A DNA stretch of 64,000 nt, from contig NC_045139.1 of the NCBI RefSeq assembly GCF_008831285.2, forward strand, positions 7,348,204 through 7,412,203, written 5' to 3'. The notes below the pieces were generated by a model. That model had not been told where the DNA came from, did not search any database, and saw nothing but the letters and a program-made list of their open reading frames with translations. Shown here piece by piece: positions 49,885 through 64,000 of the stretch (positions are counted from its first letter, which is position 1; each line of letters opens with the position of its first letter). The position numbers and the translations under genes are program-made. Origin of the DNA: Nymphaea colorata. Its lineage: Eukaryota > Streptophyta > Magnoliopsida > Nymphaeales > Nymphaeaceae.

Positions 49885-51821
49885 ATGATAAGTAAGCAAG
49901 ATGGGGGAGCTAATGAGACTGTACAGAAAAGTTCGTTTTTGTACTCAATGGAGGTTAAAGAGGATGTTAAACAAGAAAGATGCAATTCCGCCCATATAAA
50001 ACCTCCAAAAGAAAAAGAAGAGAAGATCAATTATCAAACTGATTGGATAATTGATTCTGGATGCTCAAATCATATGACTGGTGATGAAAACAAGTTTGTA
50101 AGTCTAAAAGAATATGATGGAAATCGAGTTGTTGTTACTGCTAACAACACAAAGCTCCCAGTGGCACATATTGGAGAAGCAGAGATTATAGCCAACTTCG
50201 GTAAAGACCGGATTTTACGGAACGTTTACCATGTTCTAGGAATGACAAAGAATTTGTTGTCTGTGCCACAACTTACAGCTTTAGGGCACTATGTTGTGTT
50301 CGGCCCAAATGATGTAAAAGTTTATAAGGATGCAGATGTTCAAGGAACTCCCATGTTTGAAGGAAGGAAAGTTGAGTCAATATATGTCTTGTCAGCAGAA
50401 ACAGCATATATTGACAAAGCAAAGAAGCATGACACTGCAGATATCTGGCATGAGAGACTCGCTCATGTTGGATACAACAAACTTCGGGAGATGTCTAATA
50501 AGGGACAGTTGATTGGTCTGCCCAAGCTTGAGGTACGAACAGATAAAGTATGCCCAGGATGTCAGTATGGAAAGGCGCACAGGAGGCCATACAAAGAATC
50601 AAAATATAGAGCTAAAGCGCCATTCGAACTTGTGCATTCAGATGTATTCGGCAAAGTACCAGACCCATTAGTTGGAGGTAAGTGGTATTTTATCACTTTT
50701 ATTGATGATTTTTCGAGATATACTTGGGTCTATTTTATGAAAGAAAAGTCTGAAGCACTTGAAAAATTTAAGGAGTTTCACCAGATGGTGAAAAAAGAAC
50801 TTGGGCATAGAATTCGGTGTCTACGAACTGATAATGGTGGCGAATATACATCAGACATGTTTATGACATACTTGAGGCAGCATGGTATTCGTAGGCAATT
50901 CACATGTGCCTATACGCCACAACAAAATGGAGTGGCAGAAAGAAAAAATCGTCACATAGCAGAAACATGTCGAAGCATGATGCATGCAAAGAACATGCCA
51001 CCAAGATTTTGGGCCGAGTGTGTCAGCACCGCTGTACACGTAATCAATCGATTACCAATGCCGAGATTTAATTTTAAGTCTCCATATGAAATGCTACATA
51101 AAAAGAAACCATCTGTGAGTTATTTTAGAGTATTTGGTTGTGTTTGTTATGTTTTTATATCTGAGCAGCACAGGACTAAGTTCGACAAAAAGGCACAGAG
51201 GTGTGTCTTTGTTGGATATGACCCATATCGGAAAGGATGGAGATGCGCTAATCCTAGCACTGGACAAGTCTATGTCTCTCGCAACATCATTTTCGATGAA
51301 GCATCATCGTGGTGGTCAGAAGAGAAGAAGACGCTTCCAGACTCTTCAGTTCTTGAGAGAGATGTTCAAAATAAAATACAATTTGAGATAAATCAAGGAG
51401 AGCCTGAGCTTGAAGATACAGAAGCAAGACGACCTGATAAACAGGTCCAAATGTCTGAACATAGTTCAAGACAAGAAGGACGAGCAGATCCATGGAGAAC
51501 AGGAGTAAGTCCAATCCAACAAAAAACTGCAGAAGAAGAAAGACCATCACAACTTGAAGAGCCAGAAGAAGCACCAATAGCACTAAGAAGATCAACAAGA
51601 ATACGAAAACCAAATCCAAAATATACAGATGCAGACTGTGCTATCATGGAGGAGATCGACCCAGCTTCTTTTGAAGAAGCAAAAGATGTTGAAAAATGGC
51701 ATGCAGCATTGGAGCGTAACGAGACTCGAGAACTCATACGAAAAGCTTACCAGTGCAAACATTTACCAAGCTTGAAGAATGTTAAGAGTCATGAGTCGAG
51801 AGTCGGTAATGAGGGGGAGAT
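49885..51821 (+). pseudogene. pol: Truncated pol of copia element 2: protease and integrase only
   Basis: The frame differs from gag by one position. It encodes protease (WIIDSGCSNHMTG), GAG-pre-integrase (WHERLAHVG, CPGCQYGKAH), integrase core (HSDVFG, RTDNGGEY, NGVAERKNR) and the hinge PIALRRSTRIRKPNPKY. After VEKWHAALERNETRELI the text jumps to a short tail and the polypurine tract. The RT motifs (YVDD, LDVKNAFL) and RNase H are absent, implying an internal deletion of roughly 2 kb. The frame runs into the 3' LTR to 51939. It would depend on another element's RT to move. Confidence 0.93.
51811..51821 (+). promoter_or_regulatory. Polypurine tract of copia element 2
   Basis: GAGGGGGAGAT just before the 3' LTR. 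Confidence 0.8.
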
Positions 51822-52463
51822 TGAAAAGAGTCATCACCGACTCTTGAGAAGGGTCGAGAAGACCCAAGAGGCTACAAGCCTCTTCCGTTTTTTTTGTAAG
51901 TCGGTGGAAGTCTCCTCTCTTAAGTCGGTGCTTGTATAGTCGGTGAAAAGAAAAATAATTAAAAAAGAAAAAATGGAAAACAGTGGAAGCTTCATCCACC
52001 GACCTCCTCTCCCTATAAATAGGGATGGAGGGCATAGCGTGTGTGCATGAAAAGTGAGTTGCTCACTTGGTGAGCTTGAGCGTAGTGTGTGAAAAAGTGT
52101 GTGTGAGTCTTAGTCTATGTGCTCACTTTGTGAGCTTGTGAGGTGTGTGAGTTGGGTGTGCTCTATTTGTGAGCTTGTGAGTGTTACCTCGTGTGTTCAC
52201 TTCGTGAGCTCAAGTGTTGCAGTTTCAAGTGTGCGCTGCAAGAGCGTTGGGTGTGTTAGCTCACTGCGTGAGTCGATGTGAGTTTTCTTAAGTCCTCTTT
52301 TGTAATATCCAGTTTGATGAATAAATAGTTTGCTTGTTCAAGTATACTTTGCCAAGTTATTATTGAGTATCAGTTTGGACGTCGAGACTCTGTTGGATTT
52401 TCTCCGTATAAATTCGAGTTTGTAGCTGAGTTATATTTAGGGTCCGCATTACGTTTTCCTACA
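51822..52463 (+). repeat. 3' LTR of copia element 2
   Basis: TGAAAAGAG...TTTTCCTACA, followed by CATAA. It is 11 bp longer than the 5' LTR because of a 10-bp and a 1-bp indel. Confidence 0.94.
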
Positions 52464-52686
52464 CATAAAGCCTTCCCTCTTCGCTCCCACAGCAGAGAAG
52501 TACGCAGGGTGGTGCCTGCGCTGGGTGGGGCACGACGCCGTCTGTGTTCCTTACTGGACTCACTCCGTCCAATCGCTTGCTGCTCGCTTTCTGCCTGATG
52601 CCTTTCTAGATTGGTGGTTCCTTCGCTACTTTCTTGTCGTACGAGAGAAGGCCATGAAGAAGCGGCTCTCCTCCAAGGAATCCTGA

Positions 52687-56279
<3,593 letters not shown>

Positions 56280-56912
56280 TTTCTTTATCTAGCTACATCA
56301 CCTGGTCCCTTAAATGTTCAGTGCTGACAAAGTACAAAGAAAATTTAATTAGATTTTTTGTAACTTTTTAGTATCAATTTTTTATCTTTCTAAAAAGATT
56401 TTCTTTGTTTATTGACCAAGGATATTTTGGTCATTTTATACCCTAGTGCACAACTCCAAGGGTGCATGTAACCAGGCTTCAGAACTAAGAGCAAGATACT
56501 GGTTATGTAACAGAGAGTTCATCGTTATTTCCGGTTGCCTTATGTTCCTGCTATTTGTGGCGCTATTTGTGACGCGCTTTCATCAATTTCCCTTCGCAGT
56601 AACGTGGTTGAAATCGCCTTGGCCTTGGAGGCAGAATCCTTGGCTAATTATTAATGACGGCATTTAAAATTCCTCTACCAACTGTACCTTTCACACGGTT
56701 TCTTTTGTAAGGAAACCACTGTATATCTAACTACATCACCTAGTCGATCCTCTAAATGTTCAGAGTTGTCAAAGTACATAGAAAATTAAATAAATTTAAA
56801 GCGAACTAAAGTGGCGGAGCATAAGCTTGAGCGAAATACTGGTTATATAACAGAGACTTCGTCATTAGTTCAAGTTGCCTTCTGTTGCACATCAATTTCC
56901 TTAGAAACCAGA

Positions 56913-57000
56913 ATGGTGTTGCAAATATTGCTCATTTTTTGCACTATTCTCGGCCTTCTGCACATTTGCTGAGCTCTTATGGAGTTTGTAAGGCAGGCGA
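56913..57000 (+). pseudogene. KCR-like exon 1 fragment (N-terminal anchor only), copy 2 of the triplication
   Basis: Encodes MVLQILLIFCTILGLLHIC, then TGA where S3 has Arg and the next copy has Trp, then ALMEF. It resembles the S3 N terminus and loses similarity within about 90 bp, before the cofactor motif. A decayed duplicate, not a gene. Confidence 0.75.
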
Positions 57001-57415
57001 AGCCACTCCTTTCTACTTTGCCCTTAGGGTAATGCTGCTTCGGGATTTTGGTAGTCTTAATAACCAAATCTAATATATTCTTGAGACGTGCTTTTTTTTC
57101 AGTTTCTTTTTCCATCTCAAAAACGTGGTGGAAAGGTTGGTGAGGAAGAACTACATGTTAATTCTTAATGTAGGAAAGGAAATCCCTCTCTCTACCTACT
57201 GTACGTTTCAGGTTTTCGCGCCATTTCTTTTAATGACTACTGCAGGACTAGCTACATCACCTAGTCCCTTAAATGTTCATAGCTGTCAAAGCACAAAGAA
57301 AATTAAATAAATTCAAAGCGCACTAAAGTGGTGGTGGTCCGATATTGGTTATGTAACAGAGAGTTCGTCATTTCTTTTGGTTGCGTTGTATTGCTCATCA
57401 ATTTCCTTAGAAACC

Positions 57416-57508
57416 AAGTTGCTCATTCTTTCCACTATTCTTGGCCTTCTGCACATTTGCTGGGCTCTTATGGAGTTTGCAAGGTGGGCTTGGGAGTCTT
57501 TTAGATGC
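57416..57508 (+). pseudogene. KCR-like exon 1 fragment, copy 3 of the triplication
   Basis: Encodes LLILSTILGLLHICWALMEF and ARWAWESF. The start codon segment seen in copy 2 is deleted. Similarity ends before the cofactor motif. Confidence 0.75.
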
Positions 57509-58289
57509 GAAGTCACCCTTTTATGCTTATCTTTTAATATTTAGGGCTGCTTCGAGATTTCAGTGATGATTTTATGATACATCTTTTAACTCGATTATTA
57601 TTCATGTCACTATTTACAATATAAAAGAATAATGCCCACAAAAATCAAATTAAGAACGTGTTGAAAAATAGGACTCATATCCAGCGCTACCCTTTGATCG
57701 ATGGTGTCGTTATCTGCAATCAGTGGGGAGCTCAGGCTTGATAATTGGCCATAAAACAAGACGAAAATGACTAGAGCAAATAGAAGCATCAAAGAAGGAA
57801 ACGACACGTTTGAGAAATTTGGAAAATCTTTCATAGGAAGAACATGAAAAAGTGGGGGGTTAACGGGAATTTGATAAGAGATTTCTGTAACACAATGAGA
57901 TCTACAATATACATGAAATCTGTCTAATCACAACCAGTCTCGTGAATTACAAAAAGATTTCAGCAACGTTAGAAAACAGATTGCGTTACGGATACATAGC
58001 CACGGGAACACTTTTATAACATGGGGCGCTTGTTGTGCCATAAAAACATGACCAAGTCAATACTTCGACAATGTAGGAAATGTTGTCGTATAGAGAGAAA
58101 GCTATGCCCAACTATGACGCAATTTCCTTGTGTGTTGAGTGAAGCGCCATGAGTAGAGAGAAAAACCTATTGATGTCTTTCTAATCTTATCAACTTTGGG
58201 ATCTTCCCCAAACAAAACCATTTGATTAGTCTTATGGTGGCTCAACTCATGTTTAGAGAAGTTCAATGCAAGTTAAGGACTTCATTATA

Positions 58290-58740
58290 TCCTATTTGAA
58301 TCAGATATTCAACCGAATCACTCCGAAAAAATCGGATCTAGAACAAAATTAATATTTATTAAAAAATTAGATTGGATTAAGATTTAAGGAATGACATCCA
58401 GTCAATTCAAATATGCATAAATATCTAATTGGATTCAAATTGAATTTAGTTTTAAATAAAAAACATATTTTGAATGCTCTTATATTTTGAAAATTGGCTA
58501 GATTCAGTTCAAAATGTAGATTCGGATTCAGACATGAATGTAAAGATATGATTGAGATCAAATTCAGATTATGAAATCAGATTTCAAATTCAGATTCAGG
58601 TATAATTTTTCTTCATTCGTATTCGAATCATAGTATTTGAATATCCAAAAAAATAGATATAGTTAAAATTATATTTGATTGGAAGCTCTGAATATCTAAA
58701 AATACATATATTGTTAAAAGTATATTTGGTTCAAATCTGA
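58290..58740 (-). repeat. GAATCTGAATCC-rich dispersed repeat, copy 4
   Basis: Inverted counterpart of 18230-18700. Confidence 0.55.
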
Positions 58741-58891
58741 TCTGTTTGACTTCCCTAACACAAACTATCATGTAACACAAACTATCATGGATCCAATCGA
58801 CAACCCAATGTGGGGCACTAATTGCAACAAGACTAATTTAGTCATCTATCATACAGGAAAGCAAATTAAAGCAGATGGAACAGATGGAGAT

Positions 58892-59419
58892 ATAAGGCCC
58901 AATGATGCATAATACGAATTCAAATCCTTGTAGCAAGTCCGTTGACCAACGCAGTGGATATCAACTATTCCCTTGCATGAGACATGCACAGTCACCAAAT
59001 CACCATTATGAACATCAATTATATACATTATTGGTACGAAGGCAATGACGTCATCATCCAGGCGAACAGCAAGTGCGTGGACCAGGACGTGAGGGGCGGG
59101 GCTTGTATTAATAAAGGTTTTTACTTCAACATTTTCATCTCAGTTAAGACTTAAGACATCTATGGTTTGCACTTGGTGTTGATCTGAACACGAGCTTAGT
59201 TTGGCCCTATGAATTGTGGCGTTATGTTTGAGAGTTCCGGATTTGGGCCACAGATGAAAGTGGAAGTCCAAGGCAAAGTGATAGAAATTGGTCACTAACA
59301 GTTTATTTAAAGAAAAGAAAAAGAATCGGTTAAAAAGGTTGTAAAACAACAATTCGGGGTCAAACATCTTCTTCATTTGCTAATTTGTGGCTAAGATTAA
59401 GACGCGCATCAGTAGCTAG
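58892..59419. other. Short unique segment between the inverted repeat and copia element 3
   Basis: No similarity to the S3 region was seen, although that would be expected if the whole 16.8-37.7 kb unit had been duplicated in tandem. No gene recognised. The last five bases, GCTAG (59415-59419), are the candidate target duplication of element 3. Confidence 0.5.
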
Positions 59420-59888
59420 TGTTAAGAATCATGGAAGAATAATAGAAAATAAAATCAAGACTCAAATTTTAACGTGGTACGGCATCAAAGCCTACGTCCA
59501 CGAAAACAGAGGAAGCTCTGTTTTTTGTCTCTCTTTCATAAATTCTCACAAACATATAACGTGGGATTCATCTCCTTATATGGATTACAGCCCCTTCTAT
59601 CAAAACAGAACCCAACGACCAAAAGATCCCTGGAAATCAGGGAATTACATAAAACAAGGCAACAACATTTATCAAGAAAGGAAAGACGAGATTGGCAGAA
59701 TAAGATTGATGCCAATCTCGTTTTGATATCAACATTAACCGTTGAGGATTTCTTTCCAAAGAATAAGAATGATGTCAATCTCGTTTTGATGTCAACATTA
59801 ACCGTTGAGGATTTCTTTCCAAAGAATTTGCTGAAGATTTCTTTTCATGGTAGAGACGATGACAGGCTTCCTTCAAGATGCGCTAACA
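59420..59888 (-). repeat. 3' LTR of copia element 3 with an internal 63-bp duplication
   Basis: Minus strand TGTTAGCGCATC...GATTCTTAACA, about 469 bp, with TGTTA/TAACA ends. Inside, 59708-59770 and 59771-59827 are two nearly identical units containing AACATTAACCGTTGAGGATT. Confidence 0.85.
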
Positions 59889-59890
59889 AA

Positions 59891-59899
59891 CTCCCCCTC
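59891..59899 (-). promoter_or_regulatory. Polypurine tract of copia element 3
   Basis: Minus-strand GAGGGGGAG, two bases before the LTR start. Confidence 0.8.
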
Positions 59900-62800
59900 A
59901 AGTTGGTAGGCAGACATCAGTCTGCCCCAACTTGTCCATAATCGTCATATGCCTTTCTTTCCCCAAACTTTTTGTGAAGATGTCAGCTAGTTGGTATTCA
60001 CTTTTGACGTGAGAAGTTGTGATGGTGCCATCTTGGATTTTTTTTCGAACAAAATGGCAGTCAACTTCGATATGTTTGGTTCGTTCATGAAATACGGGGT
60101 TCGCGCCAATATGAATAGCAGCCATGTTGTCACACTTAAGTTCCATGGGAGAGTCAATTTCAACCTTCATGTCCTTAAGAAGGGACTTAAGCCAAATTAA
60201 TTCACATGTACATATAGCCATGGCGCGGTATTCAGCCTCAGCACTGGATCGAGCTACAACGGCTTGCTTTTTACTTCGCCAAGTGATCAAGTTTCTTCCA
60301 ATAAATGTACAGAAGCCTGATGTTGATCGTCTGTCATTTGGGTCTCCAGCCCAATCTGCATCACAATAGCCAAGAAGATGATGAGGTTGATCTCGTCGCA
60401 TTAGAATTCCCTTTCCTGGTGTCCCCTTTAGATACCTAAGGATCCGATGAGCTGCTTCAACATGATGGGATCTTGGCTGGTGCATGAATTGGCTAATTAC
60501 ACTAACAGCATACATGATGTCAGGCCGTGTGACAGTCAAATATATAAGTTTTCCAACTAGTTTTTGAAAACTTTCTTTGTTTTTGACAATATCACCATCT
60601 TCTTTCCTTAGTTTGCAGTTCATCTCAAGAGGGGTATTTGCAGGCTTGGCTCCAAGATATCCGGTGTCTTTCAGTAGATCAATTATGTATTTGCGTTGAC
60701 ATATAAAAACTCCTTTGTCTGAGTGAGCCACTTCTATTCCAAGGAAGTACCGCAAGAGACCAAGGTCTTTGATTTCAAACTCACTATTTAAAAATTTCTT
60801 TATAGACTGCATGATCTCATAATCATCTCCAGTAATAATAATATCATCCACGTACACTAGGAAGATGGTTACCTTGGTTTTTCTAGTGAATGTGAACATG
60901 GTGTAATCGACCGAACTTTGCTGAAATCCATACTTGATGAGTGCTGTCCTTAAACGAGCGAACCAGGTACGAGATGATTGCTTTAATCCATAGGGAGCTT
61001 TCCTTAGTTTGCAAACCTGTCCAGGTTGGCAGTTAATTCCATGGGGGGCTTTCATGTAGACTTCTTCTTCTAATTCGCCATGGAGAAAAGCATTTTTTAC
61101 GTCAAGTTGAAGGAGTTTCCATCTTTTTGTAGAGGCGACTGCAAGAAGCGTCCTAACCGTGTTCATCTTTGCGACTGGTGCAAAAGTTTCATTGTAATCG
61201 ATTCCTTCTGTCTGAGTAAAGCCCTTTGCAACGAGGCGCGCCTTATATCGCTCCACTTCTCCATTGCTCTTGAACTTTATTTTGTAGATCCATTGGCATC
61301 CTACCAATTTTTTTCCATCTGGTAGAGGAACAAGATCCCAAGTATGATTCTTTTCAAGTGCCTTGATTTCTTCTCCCATGGCTGCCCTCCATCGTAAATC
61401 TGCATTCGCTTCATTAAAGTTTCTTGGCTCTTGATGCCCATAAGTTGCAAAGATATATGACTTGTAGTTGTGAGAGAGAGCTTCAAATGAGAGATAACTT
61501 TGTATTGAATGAATATTATCAGCAGATAAGTAAGTATAGTAATCACTTAACTTGGATGGAGGCCGAGTTACTCTAGAAGAACGTCTTAGATCTGTTTGAG
61601 GTTCGACGATGGTGGTGGCTTCGCCTTCTTCCAAAGTAGTACTTTCAGGGCTGTTGTTGTCATTGGGAAAGTGGGTCGTCCCTGTTTGACTAGGAGATGT
61701 TTGATTCTCGAAAATGTCTGCCAGGGGTCGAGGAACATCTTCAGCACTGTTTTCAGCAGAATTTTTATTATTTCCCCCCCCCCCTGTATGCAACTGTCAA
61801 AGAAGTGTTCATTTTCATAGAACTTTACGTCCCTGGAAACAATCATGCGTTTAGAGAGCGGATCAAAACAACGATACCCTCTCTTATTGCTAGAGTATCC
61901 CAAGAAGATACACTTGATGGCACGACTCTGAAGTTTATTTCTAAATTTCTCTTGTACATGTACGTAACATTTGCACCCAAATATCCTGAGGTGTTTGAGT
62001 GAGGGAGGTTTGCTGAGAAGACATTCAAGAGGAATTTTTCCATTGATGCTGGAATTTGGGACACGATTGGATATATAACACGCTGTCCCTATGGCTTCGC
62101 TCCAAAATATAGGGGGGACATTCATGTGCATCATAAGAGCCCGAGCTATATTTAGAAGTTGCCGATTTTTCCTTTCTGCTGTGCCGTTTTGCTGAGGTGT
62201 CCCGGCGCATGTATATTGAGGTTGTATCCCATGTTTCCTCATAAAGTTATTCAATGTATCATTAACATATTCACCACCATTGTCAGAGCGAAGCATTTTA
62301 ATCTTAGCACCATATTGAGTAAGAATGAAGACATAGAATTCTTCAAAGATATTTGACACCTCACTTTTATTTTTGAGAAAATAAATCCAAGTTAAACGAG
62401 TCATATCATCGACGAAAGAGACATAATACTTAAAACCTGCATGAGAGTCTTCTGGAGCAGGTCCCCAAACATCCGAGTGGATTAGATCAAAAGGTTTTCC
62501 AGACCTTTCATGAGTGGGCTGAAAAGGAAGGCGTGTAAACTTTGCAAATTCGCATGCATCACACGCTTTATTATCTTCAATAATGAGGGAAGGAATAAGA
62601 CGACTGAGATTCCGATCGCATATGTGTCCTAATCGAGCATGCCAAATTTGATATTCCATCCTTTGAGTTGATCTTGATTTTGTGAAGAGACTCAAACTGT
62701 TGGTGTCCACAATGTAGAGATCGCCATGGCGTCGGCCTTTACCAATCACTTTCTTCGTGCTCGGGTCCTGAAATGTTACGTCCTTCTTGGAGAAAATAAC

Positions 62801-64000
62801 AAGACAATCATAATCTTGTGTGATTTTGCTAACAGACATAAGATTAACAGCGAGCTTGGGAACTAGTAAAGTAGAGCCACTATGCTTCTCAAAAAATGCT
62901 GTTTTCCCAATGCCGACAACTTCTATAGATGACCCATCAGTAGAAAAAACAGTGCGATAAAAATCCTTATTTAGATTGGCAAGTCTTGTGGGATCATTAG
63001 TCATGTGATCAGTAGCGCCAGAATCAACTATCCAAGACTTATTATCAGTGGCAGTCAACAGGGCATAAGGCTTACCTTCAGAGGCATCACCCACTGGTTG
63101 GGAGGATACTAAATTTGTTTTTGCGAATTTCTGAAAGAACGTTTCCAGGTCCTCTTTGGTGACAAAGTTTGCAAGGTTAACGTCTTTGTCTAGAATTGAA
63201 GAAGACCCCTTTTCCTTCCCTGGCCGTCCCACGAGTTCCCAGCAGCGGTCACGCGTGTGGCCCAATTTCCTGCAGTGAGTACACTTAAGTTTGCTGCGAG
63301 TTTTTTGTGTGTTCGAATGGTACCTTTGCACGCCTTGAATGGTGCCCGATTGTGAGAGGCATGCCATTTTTTCTTGGCTGTCTCCCATGGAATCCACTTT
63401 AGGAGGGATGCTCATTACACGTCGCCTTGACACCTCTCTTTGAATCATTTGGCAGACTGCATTAAATTTGGGCAGCGGCATAGTGTTGAGGATTTGGGTC
63501 CTTAAGGAATCATAGTCCTCACTTAACCCGGCGAGAATCTTGAAAATTTGATCTTCTTCGAATCGCTGCTTATAAATGGCTGGATCAGAAGTAGCAGGCC
63601 GATATTGGAGGAGCTCATCATATAAGCTTCTCAGTTTTCCAATGTACCGTTGCACATCTTGATCATGGAGGGTGAGAGTGGCAATTTCGCATTGTATTTG
63701 ATATACACGAGCAAGATTATTTTGCTCACTATACAGTTCATTCAGAGCCTCCCATATTCCGTGCGCGGTATCTTGGTATGTGAAAAGATTTGCTATGGCT
63801 GGTTCCATAGAGTTGAGCAGCCACGCCATAACCATGTCGTTCTCAGCCTCCCACTCATCATATTTGGGATCAGTAGTGGCTGGAACTTGGATTTTTCCAT
63901 TAATGTATCCAGCCTTTGATCTTCCACTAAGGAACAAGCGAGCAGCCTTCGCCCAACTCAAGTAGTTAGCACCATTGAGTGGGGTGGAGGTAATTTTCAG
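59898..64000 (-). pseudogene. gag-pol: Gag-pol of copia element 3, partial at the window edge, one frameshift
   Basis: Frame 1 runs from beyond 64000 (TPLNGANYLSWAKAARLFLS) to about 61790. It has gag, the CCHC knuckle CTHCRKLGHTRDRCW, protease SWIVDSGATDHM, GAG-pre-integrase (WHARLGH, CDACEFAK) and integrase (HSDVWG, RSDNGGEY, NGTAERKNR). At the C11 run near 61774-61784 coding shifts to a second frame, 61793-59898. That frame holds the hinge, RT (QLDVKNAFLHG, FLVYVDDIIITGD) and RNase H (YCDADWAG, SSAEAEYRA, KCDNMAA), ending ...GQTDVCLPT. Apart from the homopolymer the protein is undamaged. Either slippage in the run inactivated the element recently or the run length is misread. Confidence 0.92.

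Larger units (their letters stand above)
48358..52463 (+). mobile_element. Ty1/copia LTR retrotransposon 2, internally deleted, inside R2 exon 3
   Basis: Has 631-bp and 642-bp LTRs and the target duplication CATAA (48353-48357 and 52464-52468). It has a primer binding site, gag, protease and integrase, but no reverse transcriptase or RNase H before the 3' polypurine tract. The LTRs differ by about ten substitutions plus 1-bp and 10-bp indels. The uninterrupted site is visible in L1 (GAACATAAAGCC on the gene strand), which proves the insertion point. Confidence 0.97.
46500..52686 (+). pseudogene. KCR-like R2, truncated exon 1 and exon 3 split by copia element 2
   Basis: Exon 1 starts MEFRFLL at 46500, as in L1. 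It has lost three bases in the LVLVGRNPAK region (it reads LVLRQNPAK) and breaks off at about 46817 after CDFAED, before NNxG and the SYK triad. Exon 2 is intact at 47840-47909 (YIEKFSRSLSVEYKPYGIDV and then QCQ). Exon 3 starts at 48321 (VPFFVSTKMTN) and is cut at 48357 by the retrotransposon. It resumes at 52469 and runs to a stop at 52684-52686, with CLRWVGHDAVCVPYW conserved. Flanking sequence on both sides pairs with L1, so R2 is the inverted copy of L1. Confidence 0.93.
56280..57540 (+). repeat. Three tandem copies of a KCR 5'-flank segment
   Basis: The anchor CTACATCACCTRGTC...AAATGTTCA...AAGTACAAAGAAAAT occurs near 56292, 56731 and 57250. TACTGGTTATGTAACAGAGAG-like text occurs near 56500, 56832 and 57345. 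Copies 2 and 3 continue into KCR-like exon 1 fragments; copy 1 does not. The left arm keeps a single related stretch at about 19474-19725. Confidence 0.85.
59420..64000 (-). mobile_element. Ty1/copia LTR retrotransposon 3, 3' part, continues beyond the window
   Basis: On the minus strand the order is gag, zinc knuckle, protease, integrase, RT, RNase H, polypurine tract and 3' LTR. The 5' LTR and the start of gag lie past position 64000. The element is complete in coding domains apart from one frameshift in an 11-base C run (G run on the coding strand). Confidence 0.95.

Noticed and set aside
59385..59941. Plus-strand frames of 113 and 155 codons
   Set aside because: They lie antisense in the LTR of copia element 3 and partly encode its tandem duplication.

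Overview
This window is nuclear DNA from a flowering plant. It is AT-rich, has intron-bearing genes with GT-AG splice sites, a CbbY-type gene with a putative chloroplast transit peptide, Ty1/copia and LINE retroelements, and long (TA)n and (GA)n tracts. Nothing in it identifies the species. No tRNA, rRNA or CRISPR array was seen.

Layout. (1) 0.9-13.0 kb, minus strand: a complete eight-exon CbbY-like HAD phosphatase gene (317 codons as reconstructed from splice sites). Its 7.4-kb intron 5 holds a nearly full Ty1/copia element (2955-8553) in the opposite orientation. (2) 13-18 kb: a LINE 3' fragment and AT-rich intergenic DNA. (3) 18.1-58.9 kb: a very large imperfect inverted repeat (left arm about 18094-34700, right arm about 39024-58891) around a 4.3-kb spacer. 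It carries a family of microsomal beta-ketoacyl-CoA-reductase-like (KCR) short-chain dehydrogenase genes. Two copies on the left arm keep complete reading frames (L1 21450-23693 and L2 25813-31649, minus strand). The spacer copy (S3) and the right-arm copies (R1, R2 and small 5' fragments) are broken. A second Ty1/copia element (48358-52463) lies inside exon 3 of R2. It keeps gag, protease and integrase remnants but has lost reverse transcriptase and RNase H. (4) 59.4-64 kb, minus strand: the 3' part of a third Ty1/copia element that runs off the window.

How it fits together. The CbbY homologue should act in the chloroplast on xylulose-1,5-bisphosphate, an inhibitory Rubisco by-product. The KCR-like genes belong to the ER very-long-chain fatty-acid elongase pathway. 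The two functions are unrelated; what links the window is structural turnover. A 1.3-kb direct repeat (16758-18090 and 37669-39023) ends in both copies within a few bases of an arm boundary, which points to duplication followed by inversion of one copy. Paralogous exons have been regrouped: in both arms a 'type b' first exon lies upstream of 'type a' second and third exons. All coordinates, splice sites, target-site duplications and LTR comparisons were read by eye from the sequence. Functions rest on recognised protein families, and no database search was run.
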